DNA of 64,000 nucleotides from Anaerostipes sp. GTDB taxonomy: Bacteria > Bacillota > Clostridia > Lachnospirales > Lachnospiraceae. Every line of letters starts with the position of its first letter. Position 1 is the first letter of the stretch. Below, in pieces: positions 43,272 through 52,673 of the stretch. The DNA is taken from positions 62,001-126,000 of the forward strand of contig NZ_JAGZSD010000003.1 in NCBI RefSeq assembly GCF_018381315.1, given 5' to 3'. Made by a program: the position numbers and the translations under genes. Under the pieces are notes generated by a model, which saw only the letters and a list, made by a program, of their open reading frames with translations, was not told the DNA's origin and did no database searches.

Positions 43272-43673
43272 TTACTGGCTGTCCTCTTCATTTTGTTCCT
43301 GCTGCAAAGACGTCGTTGGCTGCTGCTCCGCAGTTGTAGGTTTGGGCGCCTCTGTCTTTGGTGCCTCCGTTGTCGTTTTTTGCCGCTCTGTTGTCGTTTT
43401 ATTGTGCTGTTTACGAGTGGTGGCTTTCTGCCGGGCAGTTGTAGTGCTGCGTCTTCTTGCTGTCGTACTGCCGGTATTGCTGTCCGGGGTCTGCGGATCT
43501 TCTGAATAAGATGTATCCTCATCAGATGTCTCTTCAGAGGATGTCTCTGTTGTCGCAGTTTCCTCCTTATCCTTTTTCAGACCGCCGGAAAATGCTACAA
43601 CGATAACCATGCAAATGATCACAGCCACGGTCCCGAAGATCAGTGCGATCATATTTTTTTTACTGATATGCAT
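43272..43673 (-). CDS. Membrane-anchored Thr-rich low-complexity protein
   Basis: A 133-residue protein with one N-terminal membrane segment (about 8-30) and a disordered outside tail. The tail goes from acidic (clusters of Glu/Asp, about 35-55) to basic and Thr-rich with Arg/Lys/Thr runs (about 65-100) to a Pro/Thr/Gln end. I know no family; such tails act as spacers in cell walls. ATG at 43673 with AGGAG 8 nt upstream is preferred to one nine codons earlier. It heads the operon through dtd and has a consensus promoter. Confidence 0.75.
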   Translation of the reverse strand: MHISKKNMIALIFGTVAVIICMVIVVAFSGGLKKDKEETATTETSSEETSDEDTSYSEDPQTPDSNTGSTTARRRSTTTARQKATTRKQHNKTTTERQKTTTEAPKTEAPKPTTAEQQPTTSLQQEQNEEDSQ

Positions 43674-43733
43674 TGTCCCATCTCCTGTTCTTATATTCAT
43701 TTCTGTATTATTTCTATTCTTTATGCCGTCTTC

Positions 43734-43762
43734 ATTATAAAAGAGGAATGGTAGTGTGTCAA
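43734..43762 (-). promoter_or_regulatory. Consensus promoter of the Thr-rich protein-to-dtd operon
   Basis: Minus-strand -35 TTGACA (43757-43762), 17-bp spacer, -10 TATAAT (43734-43739): consensus at both boxes. The start is about 54 nt before the predicted ATG. Confidence 0.85.
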
Positions 43763-43838
43763 ATTTTACTAAAAAGAAATTAATTCATAGAAAAATGCTG
43801 GGAATTATGTAGAATCTTTTTCAGTTGATACATTTGAC

Positions 43839-43867
43839 TTGTAAAATAGATTTTTGGATATTATACT
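43839..43867 (+). promoter_or_regulatory. Promoter of the flavodiiron protein gene
   Basis: -35 TTGTAA (43839-43844), 17-bp spacer, -10 TATACT (43862-43867); the gene starts 55 nt later after TAAGGGGATG. Confidence 0.6.
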
Positions 43868-43921
43868 ATTAGAGAAATAACATTGACAAAAAATAATCAA
43901 ATAAGTTAAGGGGATGAAGAC

Positions 43922-45118
43922 ATGTACTGCACAAAAAATATTACGGATGATTTATATTGGATCGGCGGCAACGACAGAAGACTGAATCTGTTTGAAAACA
44001 TTTTTCCGGTGCCGAATGGTGTTTCCTACAATGCCTATGTGCTGTTAGACGAGAAAACAGTGCTGTTAGATACCGTGGACAAGGCTGTCGGAGAACAATT
44101 TTTCGAAAACCTGACCCATGTACTTGGAGAACGCGATCTGGATTATGTGATCATCAACCATATGGAACCGGATCACTGTGCGATGTTAAAGGAAGTTATT
44201 TTCCGCTATCCGAAAGTTCAGGTCGTATGCAATGCAAAGACTGCAGACATCATCAAACAATTTTTCAAAATTGAAACAGATGCTCTTATTGTAAAAGAAA
44301 ACGATACTCTGTGTACCGGAAAGCATACCTTTACATTCCTTATGGCACCGATGGTTCACTGGCCGGAAGTCATGGTTACCTATGATACCACGGATAAGGT
44401 TTTGTATTCTGCAGATGCTTTCGGCACTTTTGGCGCAATTAACGGAAATCTGTTCGCAGATGAGGTGGATTTTGAGAATAAATGGCTGGATGATGCAAGA
44501 AGATACTACACAAATATTGTAGGAAAATACGGCACACAGGTTCAGGCTCTGCTGAAGAAAGCATCCAAAGTGGATATCGAGATGATCTGCCCGCTTCACG
44601 GACCGGTATGGCGAAAAAATCTTGCCTGGTTTATTGATAAGTATCAAAAATGGAGCACTTATGAGCCGGAAGGCCAAGGGGTCATGATTGCCTATGCATC
44701 TATTTACGGCAATACTGAGAATGCAGCCAATGTGCTGGCTTCCCGCCTGGCTGATAAAGGACTTACGAATATTGTGATGTATGATGTATCTGTGACTCAT
44801 CCATCTGTAGTAGTGTCAGAGGCTTTCCGCGTGAGCCATTTGGTTTTCGCCTCTCCTACTTACAACGGCGGTATCTTCCCGAACATGGAAACTGTGTTGC
44901 TGGACCTGAAAGCACATAACCTCCAGAAACGTACAGTTGCTTTCATGCAGAACGGAACATGGGCTGCTACCTCCGGAAGGCAGATGAATGAACTGATCTC
45001 CGGCATGAAAGAAATGACAGTTCTGGAGCCGTCCATTACAATCAAATCCGCATTAAATGACAGCCAGTCAGAGGAAATTGACGCAATGGTTGATGCAATT
45101 TTAAATTCCATGAAATAA
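43922..45118 (+). CDS. fprA: Flavodiiron protein (FprA-type oxygen/NO reductase)
   Basis: A 398-residue cytoplasmic enzyme that reduces O2 (or NO) to protect an anaerobe. The N-terminal metallo-beta-lactamase domain holds the diiron ligands: NHMEPDHCAM (HxExDH), PMVHWPE, SADAFGTFG and CPLHGPVWR. The C-terminal flavodoxin domain begins IAYASIYGNTENAAN (about 255) and binds FMN. No fused rubredoxin or flavin reductase domain, so electrons must come from a separate donor. It has its own promoter and a shared bidirectional terminator, so it is monocistronic. Confidence 0.95.
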   Translation: MYCTKNITDDLYWIGGNDRRLNLFENIFPVPNGVSYNAYVLLDEKTVLLDTVDKAVGEQFFENLTHVLGERDLDYVIINHMEPDHCAMLKEVIFRYPKVQVVCNAKTADIIKQFFKIETDALIVKENDTLCTGKHTFTFLMAPMVHWPEVMVTYDTTDKVLYSADAFGTFGAINGNLFADEVDFENKWLDDARRYYTNIVGKYGTQVQALLKKASKVDIEMICPLHGPVWRKNLAWFIDKYQKWSTYEPEGQGVMIAYASIYGNTENAANVLASRLADKGLTNIVMYDVSVTHPSVVVSEAFRVSHLVFASPTYNGGIFPNMETVLLDLKAHNLQKRTVAFMQNGTWAATSGRQMNELISGMKEMTVLEPSITIKSALNDSQSEEIDAMVDAILNSMK

Positions 45119-45126
45119 GACAAAAC

Positions 45127-45169
45127 AAAGAGAACAAGTCCCTCAAAGAATGAGGAGCCTGTTCTCTTT
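45127..45169. terminator. Terminator between fprA and moaA
   Basis: A 10-bp outer stem AAAGAGAACA / TGTTCTCTTT with inner CCTC/GAGG pairing and T-rich 3' end separates the convergent genes. Confidence 0.8.
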
Positions 45170-45199
45170 ATATTTATGTGCATTCTTTCCGAATGGTTT

Positions 45200-46174
45200 T
45201 TATCCGCCGATCTGCGACATTCTGCGGCTGTCTGCTCTGCCTTCTGCATCTGATTCGGAGAAGCGATGCTGTTTCGGTTTGTCCATGACAGCCTGGCAGA
45301 TCAGCTGTGACAGTTCCTGTTTTGACACGCCGGATCTCAAAGGTTCTTTGAGGGAAATTCCCTGGCTGTAGTAAAGACAGGGCTTTAAAAAACCTTCGGG
45401 TGTCAGGCGGATCCTGTTGCACTGCTGACAAAAGTTACAGTGAATGGCATCGATAAACCCGGTATATCCGAGAAATCCCGGTATCTGAAAGTACCTGGCC
45501 GGTCCATTCCCCCGTATATCCTTCGTTTCTTTGATTCCCGGATACCGGGAACGAAGAACAGTAAGTATCTCATCGGCACCCATCCCGGTAAACTTCCGGC
45601 CGTAACCAATGGGCATCATTTCAATAAAACGGATATCTGCCGGCTTATGTCTTCCGATCTCCATCAGGCTGAGAATCTCATCTTCATTAAAGCCTTTCAT
45701 GATGACACAATTCACTTTTGTTTTCAGACCCAGCTGTACAGATTTTAAAATTGCTGACTGAACAGTTTCTGCCCCGCTTCTGCCTGTAATCTTCTTATAT
45801 TTTACCTCATCCATTGTATCCAGGCTGATATTGATCCCATCGATTCCTGCAGCCTTCAACCGTTCAAGATATGGCTCCAAAAGGAGTCCATTGCTTGTGA
45901 CTGTCACTTGTTTAACGCCTGGAAGAAGTTTCAGCCGTTCTATAAAAGAGACAGCGTCTTTTCTCACCAAAGGTTCACCGCCGGTGATTTTAAACTTGCA
46001 GATTCCCAAATCCACAGCACTTTCACAGATTCTTAATAATTCCTCATAGCTTAGGACTTCTGCATGTTCAACCTCTGGGATATCCTGAGGCATACAATAC
46101 CTGCACCTTAAATTACACCGGTCAGTGACAGAAATCCTCATGTAATCTATGGTCCTTCCGTAGATATCTTTCAT
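45200..46174 (-). CDS. moaA: GTP 3',8-cyclase MoaA
   Basis: A radical-SAM enzyme for the first step of molybdenum cofactor synthesis, 324 residues. The N-terminal cluster motif is CNLRCRYCMPQ; GGEPL and the C-terminal second cluster (CNFCQQCNRIRLTPEG then CLYY) are present. ATG at 46174 with AAAGGA 7 nt upstream is preferred to GTG one codon earlier. It is the last gene of the long ATPase-headed transcript. No other moa/moe gene is near. The C-terminal end ...SQIGG lacks the usual MoaA terminal GG spacing evidence but reads as the family's GG tail. Confidence 0.93.
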   Translation of the reverse strand: MKDIYGRTIDYMRISVTDRCNLRCRYCMPQDIPEVEHAEVLSYEELLRICESAVDLGICKFKITGGEPLVRKDAVSFIERLKLLPGVKQVTVTSNGLLLEPYLERLKAAGIDGINISLDTMDEVKYKKITGRSGAETVQSAILKSVQLGLKTKVNCVIMKGFNEDEILSLMEIGRHKPADIRFIEMMPIGYGRKFTGMGADEILTVLRSRYPGIKETKDIRGNGPARYFQIPGFLGYTGFIDAIHCNFCQQCNRIRLTPEGFLKPCLYYSQGISLKEPLRSGVSKQELSQLICQAVMDKPKQHRFSESDAEGRADSRRMSQIGG

Positions 46175-46187
46175 CACTGTATCCTTT

Positions 46188-47558
46188 CTATTTCAAAAAC
46201 AGACGGAGCAGCCTGTTTTTCTTTTCATGATATGGATGATATCGAATAGAAAGATCCATCCATGTAGATTTTTTCACAATACTTTTCCTGTGGCTGAACG
46301 TCCAAAAACCATATTCTCCGTGATAGGCTCCCATACCGCTCTCTCCCACTCCTCCAAATCCCATATGGGAGGTAGCCAGATGTATAACGGTATCATTGAT
46401 GCAGCCGCCCCCAAAGGAAAGGTTTCGAAGAACCCACCGCTCCAGCGCTTTTTCTTCCGTAAACAGATAAAGCGCCAGTGGTTTTTCCATACATCTGATA
46501 TGTTCTGCAGCCTCAGAAATCGTGCGATAAGAAATTACGGGAAGAACTGGTCCGAAAATCTCCTCCTGCATGACCGGAGATTCCCATGAAACTTCAGTCA
46601 GGACAGAAGGTGCAATTTTTAACGTCTCCTCACAGCCGTATCCTCCGCAGACAGCGGTTTCTCCTTCCATCAGCTTCATAACCCTGTGAAAATGCCTGGA
46701 ATTTATCATTCTCGGGTAATCAGGGTTGGCAAGAGGATCTTCTCCCAGCATCCTGTGAATCCACCGGACCATCTCTTTAACGAGCCGGTCCTTCACAGAT
46801 GCATGCACCAATATATAATCAGGTGCAACACAAGTCTGTCCGCTGTTCAGCAGCTTTCCGAATATAATTCTTTTTGCCGCCAGAGACAGGTCAGCAGAAG
46901 AATCTACAATACATGGACTTTTACCTCCCAGTTCCAGAGTTACAGGTGTCAGATGGACTGAGGCTTTTTCCATAACCACTTTTCCCACCGCTTTGCTTCC
47001 GGTAAAGAAGATATGGTCGAATTTGTTGGAAAGAAGCTGCTGATTTTCTTCCCTGCCGCCCTCTACCACAGCAGCAAATCCTGGCGTAAATGCTTCCTCT
47101 ATGATGTGCCTGATCATGCCGGAAACCGAAGGCGCATCCTTGGACGGTTTCAGGATACAGCAGTTCCCTGCGGCAATGGCTCCGATCAAAGGAGCAAGTG
47201 TCAGCAGAAGAGGGTAATTCCATGGTGATATGATCAATACCACTCCCAAAGGTTCCGGCACTTCAAAGCTCTCTGCGTGAAACTGAGAAAGAGGTGTCGG
47301 CTTTCTTTCCTGCTTCATCCAGCTTTTCAGATGTTTTTTTGCATATCTAAGCTCACTCAGCACCATCCCTGTCTCAGTCATATATGATTCAAATCCGCAT
47401 TTTCCGAGATCTCTTTTGAGCGCTGACTCTAAATGTGCCTGATTTTGGCGTACAGCGCGTTCCAGACGGCACAGAGCCTTCATCCGAAAAGCATAGGACT
47501 GTGTTTTCCCTGTATAATAAAAATTTCTTTGAAGTTTTACTAATCTGTCAATTGTCAT
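46188..47558 (-). CDS. Aldehyde dehydrogenase family protein
   Basis: A 456-residue NAD(P)-dependent dehydrogenase of the class-3/YwdH type (membrane-associated fatty aldehyde or coniferyl-aldehyde group). Catalytic Glu in TLELGGKSP, catalytic Cys in NSGQTCVAPDY, cofactor motif FTGSKAVGKVV, substrate-pocket SPWNYPLLL. The C terminus is basic and hydrophobic (RLLRLFLK), as in members that touch membranes. ATG at 47558 fits; the frame runs further up into the SRAP gene but has no supported start. The substrate is unknown. Confidence 0.88.
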   Translation of the reverse strand: MTIDRLVKLQRNFYYTGKTQSYAFRMKALCRLERAVRQNQAHLESALKRDLGKCGFESYMTETGMVLSELRYAKKHLKSWMKQERKPTPLSQFHAESFEVPEPLGVVLIISPWNYPLLLTLAPLIGAIAAGNCCILKPSKDAPSVSGMIRHIIEEAFTPGFAAVVEGGREENQQLLSNKFDHIFFTGSKAVGKVVMEKASVHLTPVTLELGGKSPCIVDSSADLSLAAKRIIFGKLLNSGQTCVAPDYILVHASVKDRLVKEMVRWIHRMLGEDPLANPDYPRMINSRHFHRVMKLMEGETAVCGGYGCEETLKIAPSVLTEVSWESPVMQEEIFGPVLPVISYRTISEAAEHIRCMEKPLALYLFTEEKALERWVLRNLSFGGGCINDTVIHLATSHMGFGGVGESGMGAYHGEYGFWTFSHRKSIVKKSTWMDLSIRYHPYHEKKNRLLRLFLK

Positions 47559-47580
47559 ATAATATCCTCTCTCTGAGTAT

Positions 47581-48171
47581 TTATGAAATAAAAAACGGAA
47601 AGGCCAGCTGCTCATAATCGGACTGTTTTCTAAGAGCCCCCGGCACTTTATGTAATAGAAATTCTGTCTGTTCTCCATCTGACAGCCACGTCCGTGCATC
47701 TTTTTCTTCCAGGATCAGCGGCATTCTGTGGTGCACAGGCAGAACAGATTCATTAGCTTCTGTCGTCAGGATCACGAAGCGCTGTTCTGTCCCAAACTGC
47801 TGCCAGCAGCCGGCCATCAAAAGCAGATTCCCATCCTCCCTTTGAAACGTAACTTTGTTTTTTTGACCGTCCCATTCGTAAAAACCGCGGGAAGGAACCA
47901 GCAGTCTTCTTGACCGGATACTGTCCCGGAACATCCTCTTTTCCATAACTCCCTCTGAGCGGGCATTAAAAATCAGCTGATTTTTCTCAAATCCCGGATA
48001 ACCCCACTGCATCTTTTGGATTCCCAATCCTGATGGTGTCATAACCAAAACCACCGCTTTTTCTGACGGATGAATATCCTGTGCCTCAGGGATGCTGTCT
48101 TCCATCGTTATTTGAAAATTTTTATATAGTTCTTCTGCCATTGGCTGATCAACAAAATATCTTCCGCACAT
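47581..48171 (-). CDS. yedK: SRAP/YedK-type abasic-site-shielding protein
   Basis: A 196-residue SOS-response-associated peptidase (HMCES/YedK) family protein, which crosslinks to abasic sites in single-stranded DNA. The essential Cys2 is in MCGRYF (exposed after removal of the initiator Met), the Asn in IFNARSEGV, Glu in GFYEWDG and His in PVHHRMPLIL. All catalytic residues are present. It lies within the ATPase-headed transcript between ntpD and the aldehyde dehydrogenase, with no obvious functional link. Confidence 0.93.
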   Translation of the reverse strand: MCGRYFVDQPMAEELYKNFQITMEDSIPEAQDIHPSEKAVVLVMTPSGLGIQKMQWGYPGFEKNQLIFNARSEGVMEKRMFRDSIRSRRLLVPSRGFYEWDGQKNKVTFQREDGNLLLMAGCWQQFGTEQRFVILTTEANESVLPVHHRMPLILEEKDARTWLSDGEQTEFLLHKVPGALRKQSDYEQLAFPFFIS

Positions 48172-48187
48172 CGTGCTCTCCTGTCCG

Positions 48188-48808
48188 TTATGCTTTGTTT
48201 TTTCTGCGTTTTATAACTTTTAACCGTGTAAATTCTTCCCGCTCCTTTTCCTCCAATGCATTTGAAATCTCTGAGACAAGGCTGCTGTAAGCAGGAATTG
48301 TAATATTTTTAAGGGCATTTGCCCTCTTCTGCGTCTTTTTAATACTGGCCGCCAGACGGTAGGCAGAGTTTTCCACCATAGAAAGCCGGACTGTCAGATC
48401 CTTTACTCTCCGGAATGCCTCCCTGGCTTTATCGATTGACTCTCTGGTAGTACTAAATGAGTAAGTGGGAACATTCTTCTCCTTAGTGTAAGTCACGAGA
48501 GGAATCTCCGTTCCCATAATACTGCGGCTCTTAATACGGATGGAGTCCTCAATCGGCACAGTATATGCCAGCTGTTCCACCTCACTGATGCCGTGTTCAA
48601 TATTGGCATCCTGAAGGCACTGGTATGCATAGGTAAAGGTCACATCAATTTTTTCCTGAATTTCCTTTGCCTGGCCGATCAGGCTCATCAGCTCTCTGAT
48701 CAGAATATTCCGTTTTTTATCCATCAGATCATATCCCTGTCTTGCCAGGGCCAGGGAATTTTTGGCGAGCATCAGATTCCCTTTTGTGGGAAAGGTCCTT
48801 GGATCCAT
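48188..48808 (-). CDS. atpD: V/A-type ATPase subunit D
   Basis: The central stalk coiled-coil rotor subunit, 206 residues. The N-terminal FPTKGNLMLAKNSLALARQGYDLMDKKRNILIRELM and C-terminal helix ending KRRKNKA are typical; the whole protein is predicted helical. A good site (GAAAGGAAG) precedes the ATG, 28 nt after atpB. It is the last ATPase gene in this operon. Confidence 0.94.
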   Translation of the reverse strand: MDPRTFPTKGNLMLAKNSLALARQGYDLMDKKRNILIRELMSLIGQAKEIQEKIDVTFTYAYQCLQDANIEHGISEVEQLAYTVPIEDSIRIKSRSIMGTEIPLVTYTKEKNVPTYSFSTTRESIDKAREAFRRVKDLTVRLSMVENSAYRLAASIKKTQKRANALKNITIPAYSSLVSEISNALEEKEREEFTRLKVIKRRKNKA

Positions 48809-48836
48809 ACGCTCACTTCCTTTCTGTCATCAGCCG

Positions 48837-50285
48837 TTAATACATCTGGGTATCCATAGCTGCAAGGGGCCTGGTTTCCTTTGGATCCTTAGAATAGCTT
48901 TCTTTGTCTCCCGTCTTTCTGTAGTAGCGGTCTAAGATCTTTGTATCCACACGGTCGAGTTCCTCTCTCGGCAGGATACTCAGCAGTTCCCACCCAAGAT
49001 CAAGGGTATCAGCCATCGTCCGGTTTTCCTCGGTACCCTGTCCGATATAGCGTTTCTCAAACTCTTTACCAAATTCCAGATACTTTTTGTCAATAGGCGA
49101 CAGCTCATCTTCTCCGATGACAGAGGCCAGATTCCTGGCATCCCCAACCTTTGCGTATGCAGAGAAAAGCTGATTGGCCAAATCCTGATGATCTTCTCTT
49201 GTATATCCCTCGCCGATGCCGTCCTTCATTAATCTGGAAAGAGAAGGAAGGACACTGATGGGCGGATATATAGCCTGGCCATGGAGACTGCGGTCCAGCA
49301 CGACCTGGCCTTCTGTAATGTATCCTGTCAGGTCAGGGATCGGGTGTGTGATATCGTCATTCGGCATGGTCAGAATCGGTATCTGGGTTACAGACCCGTC
49401 AATTCCTTCTACAATGCCTGCTCTTTCATAAATCATTGCCAGTTCGCTGTATAAATATCCAGGAAACCCCTTCCGGCTTGGAATCTCTCCCTTAGAGGAT
49501 GACACTTCCCTCATAGCCTCTGCAAAGGCCGTCATATCGGTCAAGATCACCAAAATATGCATATTGTTTTCAAATGCCAGGTACTCTGCCGCAGTCAGTG
49601 CAACCTTCGGTGTAATAAGCCTTTCTGCCACCGGGTCATTGGCCATGTTAAGATACATGGCAACATGGTCGAGAGCTCCGCTCTCTTCAAACGTCCTGCG
49701 GAAAAAATCAGCATCATCATGCTTGACACCCATTGCAGCAAATACAATCCCGAAGTTATCCATGCTGCCCTCCCCCAGAGACGCCTGAGTTACAATCTGG
49801 GCGGCCAGCTGGTCATGCGGCAGACCATTTCCTGAAAAGATAGGCAGTTTCTGTCCGCGGATCAGCGTCATCAGGCCGTCAATAGCTGATATTCCGGTAC
49901 AAATAAAATTCCTCGGATATTCTCTTCGGACCGGATTCAGCGGCAGTCCGTTTACATTTCGTTTTACCTTTGATGCAACGGGTCCCAAGCCGTCAATAGG
50001 GCTTCCAAGCCCGTCAAATGTCCGTCCCAGGATATCCGGAGAAAGGGAGATCTCCATAGGATGCCCCGTAAGCCTTGTATGTGTATTGGAAAGCCCCATA
50101 TTGTCGGTGGTGTCAAACACCTGGATGACTGCCTTGTCTTCATACAGTTCTATAACTTTGCCAAGCTTTTTTTCCTGCCCTTCCACAACAAACTCTACAA
50201 TTTCTTCATAAAAAACATCCCTGCATCCTTCCAGCACCACCAAAGGACCGTTAATGCTGTCAAGTCCCAAATATTCAATCGGCAT
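48837..50285 (-). CDS. atpB: V/A-type ATPase subunit B
   Basis: The non-catalytic nucleotide-binding-fold subunit of the V1/A1 head, 482 residues. Typical sequences include IEYLGLDSINGPLVVLEG, PISGNGLPHDQLAAQI-type loop IFSGNGLPHDQLAAQ in place of a Walker A, ILVILTDMTAFAEAMREVSSSK and PGYLYSELAMIYERAG. It starts 18 nt after atpA. Assembles as A3B3. Confidence 0.97.
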   Translation of the reverse strand: MPIEYLGLDSINGPLVVLEGCRDVFYEEIVEFVVEGQEKKLGKVIELYEDKAVIQVFDTTDNMGLSNTHTRLTGHPMEISLSPDILGRTFDGLGSPIDGLGPVASKVKRNVNGLPLNPVRREYPRNFICTGISAIDGLMTLIRGQKLPIFSGNGLPHDQLAAQIVTQASLGEGSMDNFGIVFAAMGVKHDDADFFRRTFEESGALDHVAMYLNMANDPVAERLITPKVALTAAEYLAFENNMHILVILTDMTAFAEAMREVSSSKGEIPSRKGFPGYLYSELAMIYERAGIVEGIDGSVTQIPILTMPNDDITHPIPDLTGYITEGQVVLDRSLHGQAIYPPISVLPSLSRLMKDGIGEGYTREDHQDLANQLFSAYAKVGDARNLASVIGEDELSPIDKKYLEFGKEFEKRYIGQGTEENRTMADTLDLGWELLSILPREELDRVDTKILDRYYRKTGDKESYSKDPKETRPLAAMDTQMY

Positions 50286-50303
50286 ACCAAAACTCCTTTC
50301 AAG

Positions 50304-52070
50304 TCATGCATTCCGCTCCATTACTTTCCTGTAAAAATCATCCACAGCTTTTCTGTATTCGTCAAACAATTCCGGCCTGTCGTTGGGCACATCGTACTTG
50401 ATAGAAATGACCGATTCAAAAATCGTTTCCTCTTTCAGGACGGACATTGGCATATTCATAGAAATAAGGAGTTTTGCTTTTTCATAGAGATAGAGAATCA
50501 CATCCATCATCTCATACTGCTTCTCCATAGGGACACAGGTGTCATCTTTGTGAAAAGCATTCTGCTGCAAAAATCCCAGACGGATGACTCTGGCGATCTC
50601 CAGAATCAGTTTCTGGTCGTCCGGGAGCACATCACTTCCTATAAGCTTAACAATCTCCATCAGGCTGCTCTCCTGATTCAGGATTGCCATGATCCGGTTT
50701 CTGTGGCTGACAAACTCCATGGAGACATGTTCAGAATACCAGGGAGCCAGATCTTTCAGGTACTCACTGTAGCTGGTCAGCCAATGAATCGCCGGAAAAT
50801 GCCGGGAATAGGCCAGACTTTTATCCAGCCCCCAAAAGCATCTTACAAACCGTTTCGTATTTTGGGTTACCGGTTCAGAAAAGTCCCCGCCCTGGGGAGA
50901 AACAGCACCGATGATTGACACAGAACCCTCAGAACCATTCAGGTTTTTCATCATTCCTGCCCTCTCATAAAATGCAGACAGGCGGGAAGCGAGGTAAGCC
51001 GGAAATCCCTCCTCCGCAGGCATTTCCTCCAGCCGTCCGGACAGCTCCCTCAGTGCCTCAGCCCAGCGGGACGTGGAGTCCGCCATAATGGCTACATCAT
51101 AACCCATATCCCGATAATATTCAGCCAGTGTAAGCCCTGTATAGATACTGGCTTCTCTGGCTGCCACCGGCATATTGGAGGTATTTGCGATCAATACAGT
51201 ACGGTCCATCAAAGGGTTCCCGGTTCTTGGATCCATCAGTTTTGAAAACTCATCCAGTACCTGGGTCATCTCATTTCCGCGCTCTCCGCATCCGATGTAA
51301 ATGATAATGTCTGCATCGGACCATTTGGCGATCTGATGCTGGGTCATGGTCTTTCCGGTGCCGAACCCGCCGGGAATGCAGGCAGTCCCTCCCTTGGCAA
51401 TGGGAAACATCGTATCCAAAATCCTCTGTCCGGTAATCAGGGGCTTGGAAGCCGGAAACCGGAAACTGACAGGCCTTGGAACACGGATCGGCCACTGCTG
51501 GCACATAGAAAGGGATATCATACCGCCGTTTTTCTGTCTGACCGTAACAAGCGTATCCTCAATCGTATAACTGCCGTCATCGGCAGAATGCTCTACCGTC
51601 CCTTCTATCCCGGGCGGAACCATACACCGATGAGTGATTGCAGATGTCTCCGGTACTTCTGCAATCACACAGCCTGCTTTGATATGGTCTCCTTTTGATA
51701 CGGTTATATGCGTCTTCCAGAGCTTTTGCAGGTCCAGGGAATCCACCCGGGCTCCCCTGCTGATGTACTGGCCGGAACGGGCGGCAATCTGCTCCAGAGG
51801 ACGTTCAATACCGTCAAAAATATTATGAAGAATTCCGGGAGCCAGTGTCACTGAAAGTGCATGCCCTGAAGATTCCACTTTGTCTCCGGGCCGGATACCT
51901 GTGGTATCTTCAAATACCTGGACCGTTGCCGCATCCCGGTCCAGTGCAATCACTTCACCTACCAGTTTCTCAGGTCCCACATAAACCATCTCAGACATCT
52001 TAAACCTAATGTCTCCTTTTACATAGACAACCGGCCCGTTAATTCCGTAAATACTGCCTGACTCAGACAT
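50304..52070 (-). CDS. atpA: V/A-type ATPase catalytic subunit A
   Basis: The catalytic subunit of the rotary ATPase head, about 588 residues. It has Walker A PGGFGTGKTMTQHQIAKW, the A-subunit-specific non-homologous insert (about 115-190), EGFPAYLASRLSAFYERAG and GAVSPQGGDFSEPVTQNT. The frame is open to 52103, but GGAGGTGAG before ATG at 52070 and the usual N terminus (SESGSIYGINGPVVYVKG) settle the start; it overlaps atpE by 8 nt. Confidence 0.97.
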   Translation of the reverse strand: MSESGSIYGINGPVVYVKGDIRFKMSEMVYVGPEKLVGEVIALDRDAATVQVFEDTTGIRPGDKVESSGHALSVTLAPGILHNIFDGIERPLEQIAARSGQYISRGARVDSLDLQKLWKTHITVSKGDHIKAGCVIAEVPETSAITHRCMVPPGIEGTVEHSADDGSYTIEDTLVTVRQKNGGMISLSMCQQWPIRVPRPVSFRFPASKPLITGQRILDTMFPIAKGGTACIPGGFGTGKTMTQHQIAKWSDADIIIYIGCGERGNEMTQVLDEFSKLMDPRTGNPLMDRTVLIANTSNMPVAAREASIYTGLTLAEYYRDMGYDVAIMADSTSRWAEALRELSGRLEEMPAEEGFPAYLASRLSAFYERAGMMKNLNGSEGSVSIIGAVSPQGGDFSEPVTQNTKRFVRCFWGLDKSLAYSRHFPAIHWLTSYSEYLKDLAPWYSEHVSMEFVSHRNRIMAILNQESSLMEIVKLIGSDVLPDDQKLILEIARVIRLGFLQQNAFHKDDTCVPMEKQYEMMDVILYLYEKAKLLISMNMPMSVLKEETIFESVISIKYDVPNDRPELFDEYRKAVDDFYRKVMERNA

Positions 52071-52650
52071 TTTCCTCACCTCCCAGAAACAGAAAATCTG
52101 CATATTCTTTTTCCAGAGCAGAACTGAAGGATCGGTCGATTAAAACATTTCTTGTGCGGATAACCGCACGGATTCCTCCGATAAAGTCTTCTCTGCTGAT
52201 AAAAAGGGAAGCCCCGGTCCTTTCCTCCACCTGTGCCTTTAAGGGCTCGTCAGAAGGATTCAGATAAATAACAGTTTCTTCTCCGCCTGCATACTGCATA
52301 GCTTCTGTAACCTTCCGGCACAGCATGTCTGTATATTCATTTGTTTTCATATAATCTGACAAAAGCGTGCGTACCCTGTCAAACAGCTTTTGTTTCAGCT
52401 TCTCCTGGCATTCGTTCTGCTCTCTTCTAAGTTCCAGCTGAAACTCTGAAAGTTCCTTATTCAGGCGCAGTTTTGTCCGGCTTTTCTCAGTCTCTACCCT
52501 CAGTTCTGCCTGCATCCTCTCTTTTTCTTTGTGTTCCTCAAACCTTTGGGAAAGCTGGTTGGAATACCCCTGGATCAGTGCATTACCCTCAGCCCGCGCT
52601 TCCTTCATGGAAACTCTCTGCAGGTTTTGAATTTTTTCTTCCAATGTCAT
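52063..52650 (-). CDS. atpE: V/A-type ATPase subunit E (peripheral stalk)
   Basis: A 195-residue helical peripheral stalk protein. The first 110 residues are a long charged coiled coil (EAEGNALIQGYSNQLSQRFEE... with many Glu/Arg), followed by a compact C-terminal domain (IRAVIRTRNVLIDRSFSSALEKEY). Pairs with the small coiled-coil G/H subunit (56419-56730). Low sequence identity is normal for this family; operon position makes the call safe. Confidence 0.9.
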   Translation of the reverse strand: MTLEEKIQNLQRVSMKEARAEGNALIQGYSNQLSQRFEEHKEKERMQAELRVETEKSRTKLRLNKELSEFQLELRREQNECQEKLKQKLFDRVRTLLSDYMKTNEYTDMLCRKVTEAMQYAGGEETVIYLNPSDEPLKAQVEERTGASLFISREDFIGGIRAVIRTRNVLIDRSFSSALEKEYADFLFLGGEENV

Positions 52651-52673
52651 TACAGGTCACCTTCTTTACAGCA

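Noticed and set aside
43890..43915. TTGACA near 43893 as a second fprA promoter
   Set aside because: No -10 at a workable distance before the ribosome site.
50061..50918. 285-codon plus-strand frame
   Set aside because: Spans the antisense of atpB and atpA; composition and lack of a ribosome site mark it as a shadow.
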